Part shown: in pieces, positions 1 to 6,175 of the stretch
Layout of the letters: every line of letters begins with the position of its first letter
Numbering within the stretch: position 1 is the first letter of the stretch
Source of the DNA: DATEHG01 sp041691295
Lineage (GTDB): Bacteria; Gemmatimonadota; Gemmatimonadetes; Gemmatimonadales; GWC2-71-9
DNA: 16,260 bases
Reading direction: 5' to 3'
Assembly (NCBI GenBank): GCA_041691295.1
Contig: JBEPVA010000081.1
Location: 1-16,260, forward strand
Position numbers and translations under genes: made by a program
Notes under the pieces: model-generated
What the model was told of the DNA's origin: nothing
Seen by the model: only the letters and a program-made list of their open reading frames with translations
Databases searched by the model: none

Positions 1-116
1 GTCCGCTCTCGTGCGTGGTCGGGTTGGGGGGTGGTGTTTTTTTTTTTCGTGGGGGGGGGCGGGGGGGGGGCGCCGCCCCCCCCCCCCCCCGGGACGGCCG
101 CGTCGCCGACCCGCCC
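1..116. other. Low-complexity contig edge
   Basis: The stretch holds a T run (about 12), interrupted G runs and a long C run within about 60 bases. Nothing like it occurs elsewhere in the window. No gene is supported here: the plus-strand reading frame translates to Gly/Pro/Arg runs. It lies just downstream of the superoxide dismutase stop. The G-run/C-run pair could fold, but it is not followed by a T run on the dismutase strand, so I do not call it a terminator. Poor-quality read ends or an assembly artefact is the most likely explanation. Confidence 0.7.
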
Positions 117-725
117 CTACGCCGCGTCGTACCGCTTGCCGACCTCGGTCCAGTTGACGGTGTTCCACCAGGCGGCGAGGTAGTCGGGCCGCTTGTTCTG
201 GTACTTGAGGTAGTAGGCGTGCTCCCAGACATCGCAGCCGAGAATGGCCTTCTTGCCAGCCATCAAGGGATTGTCCTGGTTCGGGGTGCTCTCGATGGCC
301 ACCGCACCGGCCTTGTCAACGGTGAGCCAGACCCAGCCGCTGCCGAATCGCCCGACGCCGGCCTTGTTGAACGCCTCCTTGAAGGCGGCCAGGTTGCCCG
401 AGAGCTTGTCGATGGCGACAGCGAGCGTGCCGCTGGGTGAATTGGCCCCGCCCGGCGCCATGATTTCCCAGAAGAAGGTGTGGTTCCAGTGACCGCCGCC
501 GTTGTTGCGTACCGGTCCGCGAACGGCCTCGGGCAGGGCGTCGATAGTGCCGAGGAGCTCTTCAAGCGACATTGACTGCAGCGCGGCATGGAGTTCCAGC
601 GCGGCATTGAGGTTGTTGACGTACGCGGCATGATGCTTGTCGTGATGGATCCGCATCGTCTGTTCGTCGATGTGCGGCTCAAGCGCATTGTAGTCGTATG
701 GCAGGGCAGGCAGTGTGAAAGGCAT
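117..725 (-). CDS. sodA: Superoxide dismutase, Mn-type (Fe/Mn family)
   Basis: This enzyme converts superoxide to hydrogen peroxide and oxygen, probably in the cytosol, since no signal peptide is visible. The 202-residue length is normal for the family. The four metal ligands are present: His27 (in IHHDKHHAAY), His82 (in NHTFFW), Asp165 and His169 (in DVWEHAYY). Gly77-Gly78 and Gln150 (in TPNQDNPLM) fit the Mn-type rather than the Fe-type signature. The reading frame is open far upstream, but family homology starts at MPFTLPALPYDYNALEPHI. A GGAG lies about 9 bases before that ATG, so I chose 725. Upstream lie a 7-bp repeat array and then the end of a membrane-protein gene in the same direction. 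Metal preference is inferred from motifs only. Confidence 0.97.
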   Translation of the reverse strand: MPFTLPALPYDYNALEPHIDEQTMRIHHDKHHAAYVNNLNAALELHAALQSMSLEELLGTIDALPEAVRGPVRNNGGGHWNHTFFWEIMAPGGANSPSGTLAVAIDKLSGNLAAFKEAFNKAGVGRFGSGWVWLTVDKAGAVAIESTPNQDNPLMAGKKAILGCDVWEHAYYLKYQNKRPDYLAAWWNTVNWTEVGKRYDAA

Positions 726-805
726 CGGGCCACTCCAGAAAGGGATTTCAGCCGACCGGGATCGGACGTTGCGATCGTCCGGGCAATATGGATGGCTGGC
801 GAGAG

Positions 806-868
806 CGAGGGTAGTGAGGAGATGGGAGATGGGAGACAGGAGAAGTGTGATCGGCGAAAGGCGAGAAT
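806..868. repeat. Degenerate 7-bp repeat array, 9 units
   Basis: Read in steps of seven from 806, the plus strand gives CGAGGGT, AGTGAGG, AGATGGG, AGATGGG, AGACAGG, AGAAGTG, TGATCGG, CGAAAGG and CGAGAAT. Nearly every unit has G at position 2 and A at position 3, and most have G at position 6 or 7. The ninth unit ends exactly at the base before the TAG stop (869-871, minus strand) of the adjacent membrane-protein gene. The same repeat class recurs at 3929, 3981, 6094 and 6141. No dyad symmetry or T run supports a simple terminator. The function is unknown. Confidence 0.75.
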
Positions 869-2227
869 CTATTGATCGGACACCGGCTGGGGTCCCGATG
901 CTGCAGCCGCAGCCACCGCCAGCACGCCGAGCACGGTGTAGGTCACCTGAGTTCGGAGGCCCGCCAGTAGTACAAACCAGAGGCCGCAGCCGCCGATCAC
1001 CAGCAGGAGCTTCCGGAGGGCCGCGCGGTTCATCGAGATCGGGCGCGCATCCAGCATCACGAGCAGCGACGCCACAGCGAAGGGCAGCAGTACCAGCCAG
1101 CGGCCGGTTTCCGGCACCGCGAGGGCGCCGAACAGTCCCAGCGCACCGAGCGCCATGCCAATCCGCCGAGTGGCAACAGCCCACCAGAGTGAGCCGACCA
1201 GCAGCGGGGCCAGCCAGGGCTGGAATGCCTGCATCCCGAGCGGAATCCCGAAGGCACCGATACCCAGCAGGGCAATGCCTGCGACTATCGCGAGCGATGG
1301 CGCGGGCACCAGCCACTGGATCGGCCACTGGCCCAGCAATACCCATCCGGCCACCAGCAGCCACGGCGCGATCCACAGTTCCGCCGCCGGTGAGAGCGGC
1401 GCGTCAGGCAGGCTGCCGAGGGTGGGAGCGACCGACCCGGTGACGGTCAGAATCAGCCATGCAGCGGGAATCAGGCACAGCGTCCCGATGACGAGCAGAG
1501 GAACGCGGGAAACATCGTTGCTCCGCCGCGCCGGTAGATGCAGCAGCGCGGCGGCCAGGATGGTGCCGATCACCAACGTCGTCACTGTCGGGATCAGCGC
1601 CACCGCGATCGCGCCGGCAAACCCGTAGCGCTGCCAGTCGGCCTCGGCCGCCGTACTTCCCGGCTGACGACGGCCTCCCAGCCAACCATCGGCCGCGACG
1701 ATCCGGCCTCGGACACCCAGCAGTCGTCCAGCCCGGAAGAGCCCGCTCCCGATGAGGCTCAGGGTAAGGCCGACGGTCACCACTTCGACAATCGATACCA
1801 CGCGCCAGAGGGGTGCCAGCGCCATGGCAACGGCCACTGCCGCGATGCCCAGCACAACCGCGGCCCACCGGGAGGCCGCCAGGAACCCCGGACTCAGCAT
1901 GGTCCAGCCAGCGGCAATGATCGAGAGAAACAATCCGAGTGCAATCAGCCCCGCTGATCCGGCCAGGAAGTGCGCTGGAACCGTCGTCTGGCCGATCCTC
2001 GCGGCCAGATCAAATGGTCCTTCTGCGTTGAGCACTACGACCAGCGAGCCGAATCCCAGCCACAACGCAGCCAACCCTGCCAGGGCGCGCCTGCTCCACG
2101 CCGAATCAGGCAGGGCCAGCGCTCCTCCAGGCAGGAGCAGCGCGATGAGCGGGAAGTTGATGCGGCCTCCGGCTGGCGGGCGAGTATGGATGGGTGGGCG
2201 CCGCGCAGCGGCGGCAGAACTGATCAA
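869..2227 (-). CDS. Large polytopic membrane protein, unknown function
   Basis: I do not recognise the family. The frame encodes about 450 residues with roughly 12-14 hydrophobic segments, separated by short basic loops such as FRAGRLLGVRGR and RRSNDVSR. One larger cytoplasmic-type loop (GWLGGRRQPGSTAAEADW) lies near the middle. It is therefore an inner-membrane protein, possibly a transporter or an enzyme with membrane-buried sites. The start is unclear. There is no ATG before the first membrane segments; a TTG at 2227 is the first in-frame candidate after the tRNA, and a later TTG inside segment 2 is another. A GGAGG stands before an ATC codon near 2158 but not before a normal start. The frame stays open through the tRNA and beyond, which is not coding. 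The stop is TAG, followed directly by the 806-868 repeat. Confidence 0.75.
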   Translation of the reverse strand: MISSAAAARRPPIHTRPPAGGRINFPLIALLLPGGALALPDSAWSRRALAGLAALWLGFGSLVVVLNAEGPFDLAARIGQTTVPAHFLAGSAGLIALGLFLSIIAAGWTMLSPGFLAASRWAAVVLGIAAVAVAMALAPLWRVVSIVEVVTVGLTLSLIGSGLFRAGRLLGVRGRIVAADGWLGGRRQPGSTAAEADWQRYGFAGAIAVALIPTVTTLVIGTILAAALLHLPARRSNDVSRVPLLVIGTLCLIPAAWLILTVTGSVAPTLGSLPDAPLSPAAELWIAPWLLVAGWVLLGQWPIQWLVPAPSLAIVAGIALLGIGAFGIPLGMQAFQPWLAPLLVGSLWWAVATRRIGMALGALGLFGALAVPETGRWLVLLPFAVASLLVMLDARPISMNRAALRKLLLVIGGCGLWFVLLAGLRTQVTYTVLGVLAVAAAAASGPQPVSDQ

Positions 2228-2237
2228 CTGCAGAGCA

Positions 2238-2310
2238 TGGAGTGGAGGGGGATCGAACCCCTGACCTCCTGGTTGCAAACCAGGCGCTCTCCCAACTGAG
2301 CTACCACCCC
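2238..2310 (-). tRNA. tRNA-Ala, anticodon TGC
   Basis: The reverse strand folds as a full cloverleaf of 73 bases. The acceptor stem is GGGGTGG paired with CCACTCC and includes the G3:U70 wobble pair that is the identity element of alanine tRNA. The D-arm begins TAGCTCAG. The anticodon arm is CCTGG-TTTGCAA-CCAGG with TGC in the loop. The T-arm contains GGTTCGATCC. The discriminator base is A at 2238, and CCA is not encoded. The membrane-protein frame begins about 10 bases downstream. The divergent FHA gene begins 100 bases upstream. Confidence 0.98.
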
Positions 2311-2319
2311 GACCGCGGG

Positions 2320-2348
2320 AAAGTAAGCGGCGTTGCCGGCGGCTCCAA
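2320..2348 (-). promoter_or_regulatory. Possible tRNA-Ala promoter
   Basis: On the minus strand TTGGAG (2348-2343) and TACTTT (2325-2320) are separated by 17 bases, and the -10-like box ends 9 bases before the tRNA 5' end. The spacing fits a sigma-70-type promoter with a very short leader. Each box matches the consensus at only about three positions, so the call rests mostly on position. Confidence 0.35.
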
Positions 2349-2410
2349 GCGCTGGCGGTGTTCCCCGCCCCGCCGTACACTTCGTTCGGAAGCCCCCTCC
2401 CGGAGCACGC

Positions 2411-3928
2411 ATGATCCGACTGAAGGTGATCTCGGGCAGCCGCCGAGGCAGCACGGCTGCGTTCGAGAGCAGCATGGTCCGGGTCGGGCGGAGCGCCGAA
2501 TCGGATCTGCGATTCGACGACGTCGCCGATCCGGTGGTGTCCACCAACCACGCGGTCCTGGTCCAGGAGCATGGCACCTGGCAGCTGGTCGACAGCGGCT
2601 CCACCAACGGGACGCTGCTCAACGGCAAGAAGATCACCAAGCACGAGATCAAGTCGGGCGATCGGATCCGGTTCGGCTTTCCCGGCGGCCCCGAGGCCTA
2701 CGTAGAGCTCGGCCCCGTCCCCGCCCTTTCCACCTCTGCCAGTTCCGCTCCAACCGCGATCGTTGCCTCCGCCACAGCGGGACCCGTCTATGACGCCGCC
2801 GCCGATGCCGAGCAGATGGCCAACGCGCTCAGAGCCGACAGCCGGGATAGCACCGACCATCAGGTGGCCGATGATGTGGCGCGGCAGGTGGCCGAGCAGC
2901 GGGCCAAGGCCGGTGGCCAGAGCTCGGGCCAGACGATGTTCATCCTGGCCCGGGCCATGAACCAGATGAAGGAAGCGGTGACGGTCCGGACCCGAAAACG
3001 CTGGACTCGGGTCGTTGCCGCCGTGGGTGGCGGCGCCCTGCTGGTGATTCTGGTGCTCGGCGGGGTCATCTGGTATCAGCAGCGGCAGATCACTCGGCTG
3101 GTGACCGTCAAGACCAAGATCGATGCTGAGATCCTTGACCTGCAGGAGAAAATGCAGGCCGAGACCGATTCGACCGCACTGGCCGCGATGGAAGACCGGC
3201 TGGATGAGCTGACCGGCAACGCCGAACACACCCTCAATGAGCTGGCGGCCAGGGACAAGGCGCGCGCCGCCCAGATCACCGCCCCCCAGGATGAGCTCGA
3301 CATCGAAATCCGGCGGATCCTGGTCAAGTTCAACGCCTCGACCTATTCGATCCCGCCGATCTTCCGCGACCGGCTCCGAGCCCATATCAAGGAGCTGACC
3401 AGCGCCGGCAATCTGAAATTCATGTACAGTCGCAAGGTGCGGTACTGGCCGGTGATCACCAAGGACTTCGCCGCCCTCGGCCTGCCGGAGGAGATGGCCT
3501 ATATCGCCTGGGTCGAATCGGGATTCGACCCGACCGCCCAGAGTGAGGCCGGCGCTGCAGGACTCTGGCAGATGACCACAACCACCGCCCAGTCACTCGG
3601 CCTGACCGTGGATGCCACGGGAGACGAACGTCTCGATCCGGACAAGCAGACCAGGGCCGCAGCCAAATACCTGGCCAACCTGCTGGCGGAATTCGGTGAG
3701 GATTCGTTCATGCTGGCGATGGCGAGCTACAATCGGGGCGAGAATGGAGTGTTGCGGGTGTTGCGGCAGATTGCGCAGGAGCCGGGCGGCTTCCGGAAAG
3801 AGAAGCGGGATTTCTGGCACTTGTATCGGATGAAGCTGCTGCCGGAGGAGACCCGGGAGTACGTGCCCAAGGTGCTGGCGGCGGCGGTGGTGTGTAACAA
3901 TCCGGAGAAGTATGGGCTGGGTAACTAG
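2411..3928 (+). CDS. FHA domain - TM - lytic transglycosylase fusion
   Basis: The 505-residue protein has three parts. Residues 1-100 form an FHA phosphothreonine-binding domain with VGRS (25-28), STNHA (44-48) and STNGTLLNG (64-72). A low-complexity Ala/Ser linker leads to one membrane segment at about 201-222, preceded by RTRKRW. A charged, probably coiled-coil stretch follows at about 223-295. Residues 300-505 are a Slt/MltD-like transglycosylase domain: WVES with catalytic Glu369, GLWQM (384-388), ASYNRGENG (438-446) and LPEETREYVPKV (477-487). Lytic transglycosylases cleave the MurNAc-GlcNAc bond. The topology implies a cytoplasmic FHA domain and a periplasmic enzyme, so a Ser/Thr kinase signal could control wall remodelling (inference). 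The ATG at 2411 has GGAG 6-7 bases upstream and starts the FHA fold; an in-frame TTG at 2333 is less likely. The gene diverges from tRNA-Ala, and its TAG stop runs into heptamer repeats. Confidence 0.93.
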   Translation: MIRLKVISGSRRGSTAAFESSMVRVGRSAESDLRFDDVADPVVSTNHAVLVQEHGTWQLVDSGSTNGTLLNGKKITKHEIKSGDRIRFGFPGGPEAYVELGPVPALSTSASSAPTAIVASATAGPVYDAAADAEQMANALRADSRDSTDHQVADDVARQVAEQRAKAGGQSSGQTMFILARAMNQMKEAVTVRTRKRWTRVVAAVGGGALLVILVLGGVIWYQQRQITRLVTVKTKIDAEILDLQEKMQAETDSTALAAMEDRLDELTGNAEHTLNELAARDKARAAQITAPQDELDIEIRRILVKFNASTYSIPPIFRDRLRAHIKELTSAGNLKFMYSRKVRYWPVITKDFAALGLPEEMAYIAWVESGFDPTAQSEAGAAGLWQMTTTTAQSLGLTVDATGDERLDPDKQTRAAAKYLANLLAEFGEDSFMLAMASYNRGENGVLRVLRQIAQEPGGFRKEKRDFWHLYRMKLLPEETREYVPKVLAAAVVCNNPEKYGLGN

Positions 3929-3942
3929 ACGAGAGACGAGAG
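3929..3942. repeat. Short heptamer repeat after FHA-LT stop
   Basis: Two copies of ACGAGAG directly follow the TAG stop of the FHA-transglycosylase gene, and a partial third (AC) follows them. This is the same 7-bp class as the larger arrays nearby. It shares one convergent intergenic interval with the 3981-4078 array. Confidence 0.6.
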
Positions 3943-3980
3943 ACTTGATTTACTGCGTGACGGCTTCCGAGGCCCCTTCC

Positions 3981-4078
3981 CTGTTCGCTGTTCGCTGTTC
4001 GCTGTTCGCTGGTCGCTGGTCGCTGGTCGCTGGTCGCTGGTCGCTGTTCGCTGGTCGCTGGTCGCTGGTCGCTGGTCG
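3981..4078. repeat. Tandem 7-bp repeat array, 14 units
   Basis: There are exactly 14 units of seven bases. Units 1-4 and 10 are CTGTTCG; units 5-9 and 11-14 are CTGGTCG. On the opposite strand these read CGAACAG and CGACCAG. One further degenerate unit may precede the array. Its right end abuts the TAG stop (4080-4082) of the minus-strand 4-TM gene. The block pattern of the two variants suggests expansion by slippage or unequal exchange. Because the unit length is not a multiple of three, it cannot act as a simple in-frame peptide repeat. Confidence 0.95.
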
Positions 4079-4079
4079 C

Positions 4080-4466
4080 CTACCGCGACCCCGCCAGCGC
4101 GTACAGCGCCGCAATCAATCCCACCAGCAGTGCCGGAAGCGCAGCCACCATGAATCCAGTCACGAGCAGCCGATCCAGCGTTTCCTGCCGACGAACTCGA
4201 CGCCAGAGTAACGCAGCCCCGATGGCGCTGAGGCCGAGACTGAACCAGATGCCCGCCATGGTCAGCCAGTCACTATACTGGCGCAGAGAGGGGTTGCTCG
4301 TCGCGAACACGGCCAGCAATCCCGGGGCGATCAGGGTCAGAATCGGAGGCAAGGGGCTCACCCAGAGGTAGAGCCGCTCCCCGCGAGACCTGATGCCGGC
4401 GGCATTTGGCCGAAGTGCCACGACGACAAGGCCAACCAGCAGAAGCAGGCAGACGACCAGAATCAT
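4080..4466 (-). CDS. Small 4-TM membrane protein, unknown
   Basis: The 128-residue product is almost entirely hydrophobic. Membrane segments lie at about 1-18, 33-55, 67-88 and 99-124, with basic loops RSRGERLY and RRVRRQETLDR between them. I do not recognise a family, and no catalytic motif is visible. The ATG at 4466 is the first codon of the hydrophobic N-terminus, with a weak purine-rich AGGCGG/GTGAG stretch upstream. The stop is TAG, and the 14-unit repeat follows it directly. It probably sits in the inner membrane. Confidence 0.75.
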   Translation of the reverse strand: MILVVCLLLLVGLVVVALRPNAAGIRSRGERLYLWVSPLPPILTLIAPGLLAVFATSNPSLRQYSDWLTMAGIWFSLGLSAIGAALLWRRVRRQETLDRLLVTGFMVAALPALLVGLIAALYALAGSR

Positions 4467-4510
4467 CGCTCACCGCCTCGGGTCAGAGGAATTAAGCCGT
4501 CACTCATTCG

Positions 4511-4797
4511 CTAGCTGGCGTACCCCCGCGCGATGGCGGTGGCGGCCAGGACCATGAGGACGACCAGTCAAGCCTGGACGATGCTGATGGTGGCCATGGG
4601 CCGGGCGGGATCGGTGCTGGGGTGCTTGCCCTTGCCCAACTGAATCCGCCACTGAATCAGGGTGTCCATGGGCTTGAGTTCCAGCAGCAGGATCAGGGCC
4701 AGCAGTCCCATCCTGGCCATGAAGAAATGATTGTGGAAGTAGTACTCGCTTCCTTTCTCGAATCCCCCGAACGCCCGCACCAGTCCCGTCGAAGCCG
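4511..4797 (-). pseudogene. Remnant of DUF2214-like membrane protein gene
   Basis: One minus-strand frame reads GLVRAFGGFEKGSEYYFHN, then a membrane segment (MARMGLLALILLLEL), a basic loop and PARPMATISIVQA. There it meets an in-frame TGA (4568-4570) and continues LVVLMVLAATAIARGYAS to TAG at 4511. The EKGSEYYFHN-plus-membrane-segment pattern resembles the C-terminal half of DUF2214-type predicted membrane proteins of about 150 residues (recalled family resemblance). The N-terminal half is missing: in-frame TAA lies just upstream, and only a GTG at 4780 could start translation. TGA is used as a normal stop elsewhere in the window, so recoding is unlikely. A 5'-truncated, nonsense-interrupted remnant fits best. 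Confidence 0.7.
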
Positions 4798-4815
4798 GTT
4801 AAGATCGGGCGCGCC

Positions 4816-5197
4816 CTACGAGCCGGCAGCTCCGATCCACTGACGGACGAGGGCGACCACCCGGTCCGCGATGCCGCGTTCGGTCGCCAACCGGCTATCC
4901 CTCGCATCGACCGCGACCACAAGTGGTCCCACTCGAAATCGCAGGTGGGCAGACGTCAGGACGACAGCCTCGTCTCCCAACCCTTTGACTGCCTTGTAGG
5001 CCGGGGCCTGGATCATCGTCAGCAAGCAGTGGAGCGCTGCGGAGGCACCCTCTGGAGTCCGGGTGTTGCAGGTAGACCATCACCGTGGTGGAGTCGTGAC
5101 CAAGCGGCAGCATCCGGGCGCTGGCGGTACTCGACAAATGTTGCAGCCGGATCGTCTGCTGCTGCGTCAGCGCCGCTTCGATCCCTGCCTCGAGCAT
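4816..5197 (-). pseudogene. Frameshifted gene of unknown family
   Basis: Two overlapping minus-strand frames appear to be one protein. From 5197, one frame gives MLEAGIEAALTQQQ... to TTVMVYLQHP. Near 5056-5063 (a run of C and G bases) the coherent reading moves to the next frame, TPEGASAALHCLLTMIQ, then KGLGDEAVVLTSAHLRFRVG and VVALVRQWIGAAGS, ending TAG at 4816. The joined product is about 126 residues. It lacks the signal peptide I would expect from the GLGDEAVV-type sequence, which resembles small exported proteins. The start overlaps the end of the hydrolase gene by 31 bases. A one-base indel is the simplest cause; a sequencing error is possible. The function is not recognised. Confidence 0.6.
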
Positions 5198-6003
5198 GCT
5201 ATCGACCGGGCCTCACGGCCGCAACCGGGTGCCGCGCCTGCGGCCGGTGCCGGGCCTAGATGCTCGGCAAGCCAATGCGCCAGTTGCTGGGGCAGTCCTG
5301 GGGTCGTCGCCAGCAGTCCCGTCGCGTGACCCGGGCCATCGACCAGAATCATCTCCGCGCGAGTGGAGGAATCGGCCACCATCGCAATCACCTCGCGGGT
5401 CGAAGCGGCGGCCTCCTGGCGCGACGCGAGCAACAGCCACTGGCCCGGTTGCTGATCCAGCCAGCGAATGCTCTCGTCCGACAGAGAGCCGGGCGACAAC
5501 ATCGCGTACATCGAGGCCTTCAACTTTCCTTCTCGCGCCTCGCTCACCGCGAACTCCCCGCTGTAGCTCGCCCCGACGACCCCGAATCGGGTCGGATCTA
5601 CTTCGGGCCGATGCATCAGAAATGCAGCCGCCGCGACGATGTCGCTGCCGGTGCCCTGGAGCAATGAATCCATGTTCGCCGCGCCGGGAACGAACCGGCC
5701 GCGGTTGGTGCTCTCCCCGTGACCGCGCAGATCGACCCGAAGTGAGGCGATGCCGAGGCTGGCCAGTTCGCTGGCCACGAGATCGTACTCGTTCCGAGTC
5801 CCCGCGGCGCGGTTGAGCAGCAGAACAGCGGGAACCCGGCCTTTCCGCCCGACGGGAATCGTCAGGGTGCCGGCCAGCTCCCAGCCCCCGCTGGCGATGT
5901 GGACGGTTGTATCGGAACTCGGACGGCTTGGGACCGCAATTGGCTGGAGACCCGATCGAGGCAGACCCGGAGCGAGCAGTGTAAAGAGGAGGGGAAGGAA
6001 CAC
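5167..6003 (-). CDS. Secreted alpha/beta hydrolase
   Basis: The 278-residue protein begins with a signal-peptide-like MFLPLLFTLLAPG and is probably exported. The alpha/beta-hydrolase features are VPAVLLLNRAAG (57-68), DLRGHGES (91-98), the nucleophile elbow GASYSG with Ser146, and DGPGH with His226. The acid residue is uncertain: Glu197 in LLLASRQE sits where the family usually has Asp or Glu. The substrate is unknown (ester or thioester-like). The start is a GTG at 6003 with AGGA five bases upstream. The last ~25 residues (GCGREARSIACSRQ...) look unlike a natural hydrolase end and overlap the following broken gene, so a local deletion may have fused the two loci. Confidence 0.85.
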   Translation of the reverse strand: MFLPLLFTLLAPGLPRSGLQPIAVPSRPSSDTTVHIASGGWELAGTLTIPVGRKGRVPAVLLLNRAAGTRNEYDLVASELASLGIASLRVDLRGHGESTNRGRFVPGAANMDSLLQGTGSDIVAAAAFLMHRPEVDPTRFGVVGASYSGEFAVSEAREGKLKASMYAMLSPGSLSDESIRWLDQQPGQWLLLASRQEAAASTREVIAMVADSSTRAEMILVDGPGHATGLLATTPGLPQQLAHWLAEHLGPAPAAGAAPGCGREARSIACSRQGSKRR

Positions 6004-6093
6004 AAGAATCCTGGCAAGCGGTGGATCGGGCCTTCAGAGGCATGACGGAAGCTGGAGCGAAGCGTTTCAGCCGGCAAGCGTGGGTGGGATGGT

Positions 6094-6107
6094 CGAGGGT
6101 CGAGGGA
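6094..6107. repeat. Two-unit heptamer repeat
   Basis: CGAGGGT and CGAGGGA stand in tandem between the histidine-kinase stop and the hydrolase start. They match the CGA-starting units found in the other arrays. This would be insignificant alone; it is listed because the 7-bp class recurs in this interval. Confidence 0.4.
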
Positions 6108-6140
6108 CTGGAATTTCTGAGCCCCATGGTCTCGTGGAGG

Positions 6141-6175
6141 TTTGCCTTTCGCCTTTCGCCTTTCGCTGTTCGCCG
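6141..6175. repeat. Heptamer repeat array at kinase stop
   Basis: Read on the minus strand immediately after the TAG stop (6178-6176) of the histidine kinase, five seven-base units follow: CGGCGAA, CAGCGAA, AGGCGAA, AGGCGAA and AGGCAAA. On the plus strand they appear as CCTTTCG and CTGTTCG units. CTGTTCG is identical to units of the 3981-4078 array, which links the two loci. Confidence 0.8.

Noticed and set aside
1..116. G-run/C-run hairpin as terminator of the dismutase gene
   Set aside because: No T run follows on the dismutase strand, and the homopolymer quality looks artefactual.
117..1376. A 419-codon frame extending the superoxide dismutase upstream
   Set aside because: Homology starts at 725. 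The upstream part lies out of frame over the membrane-protein gene and across the repeat array.
2224..2299. Reading frames running through 2238-2310
   Set aside because: This stretch is a complete tRNA-Ala with all conserved arms.
869..3385. An 838-codon minus-strand frame across the membrane protein, the tRNA and the antisense of the FHA-transglycosylase gene
   Set aside because: Only the part below about 2227 looks like protein. The rest is antisense to a gene with intact motifs and crosses a tRNA. High GC produces long open shadows.
3981..4078. CRISPR array
   Set aside because: The units are 7 bases with no spacers, and no cas genes are present.
4568..4570. TGA recoded as an amino acid
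   Set aside because: TGA is the normal stop of several intact genes here (for example at 14704-14706 and 14754-14756). The gene is also truncated at its 5' end.
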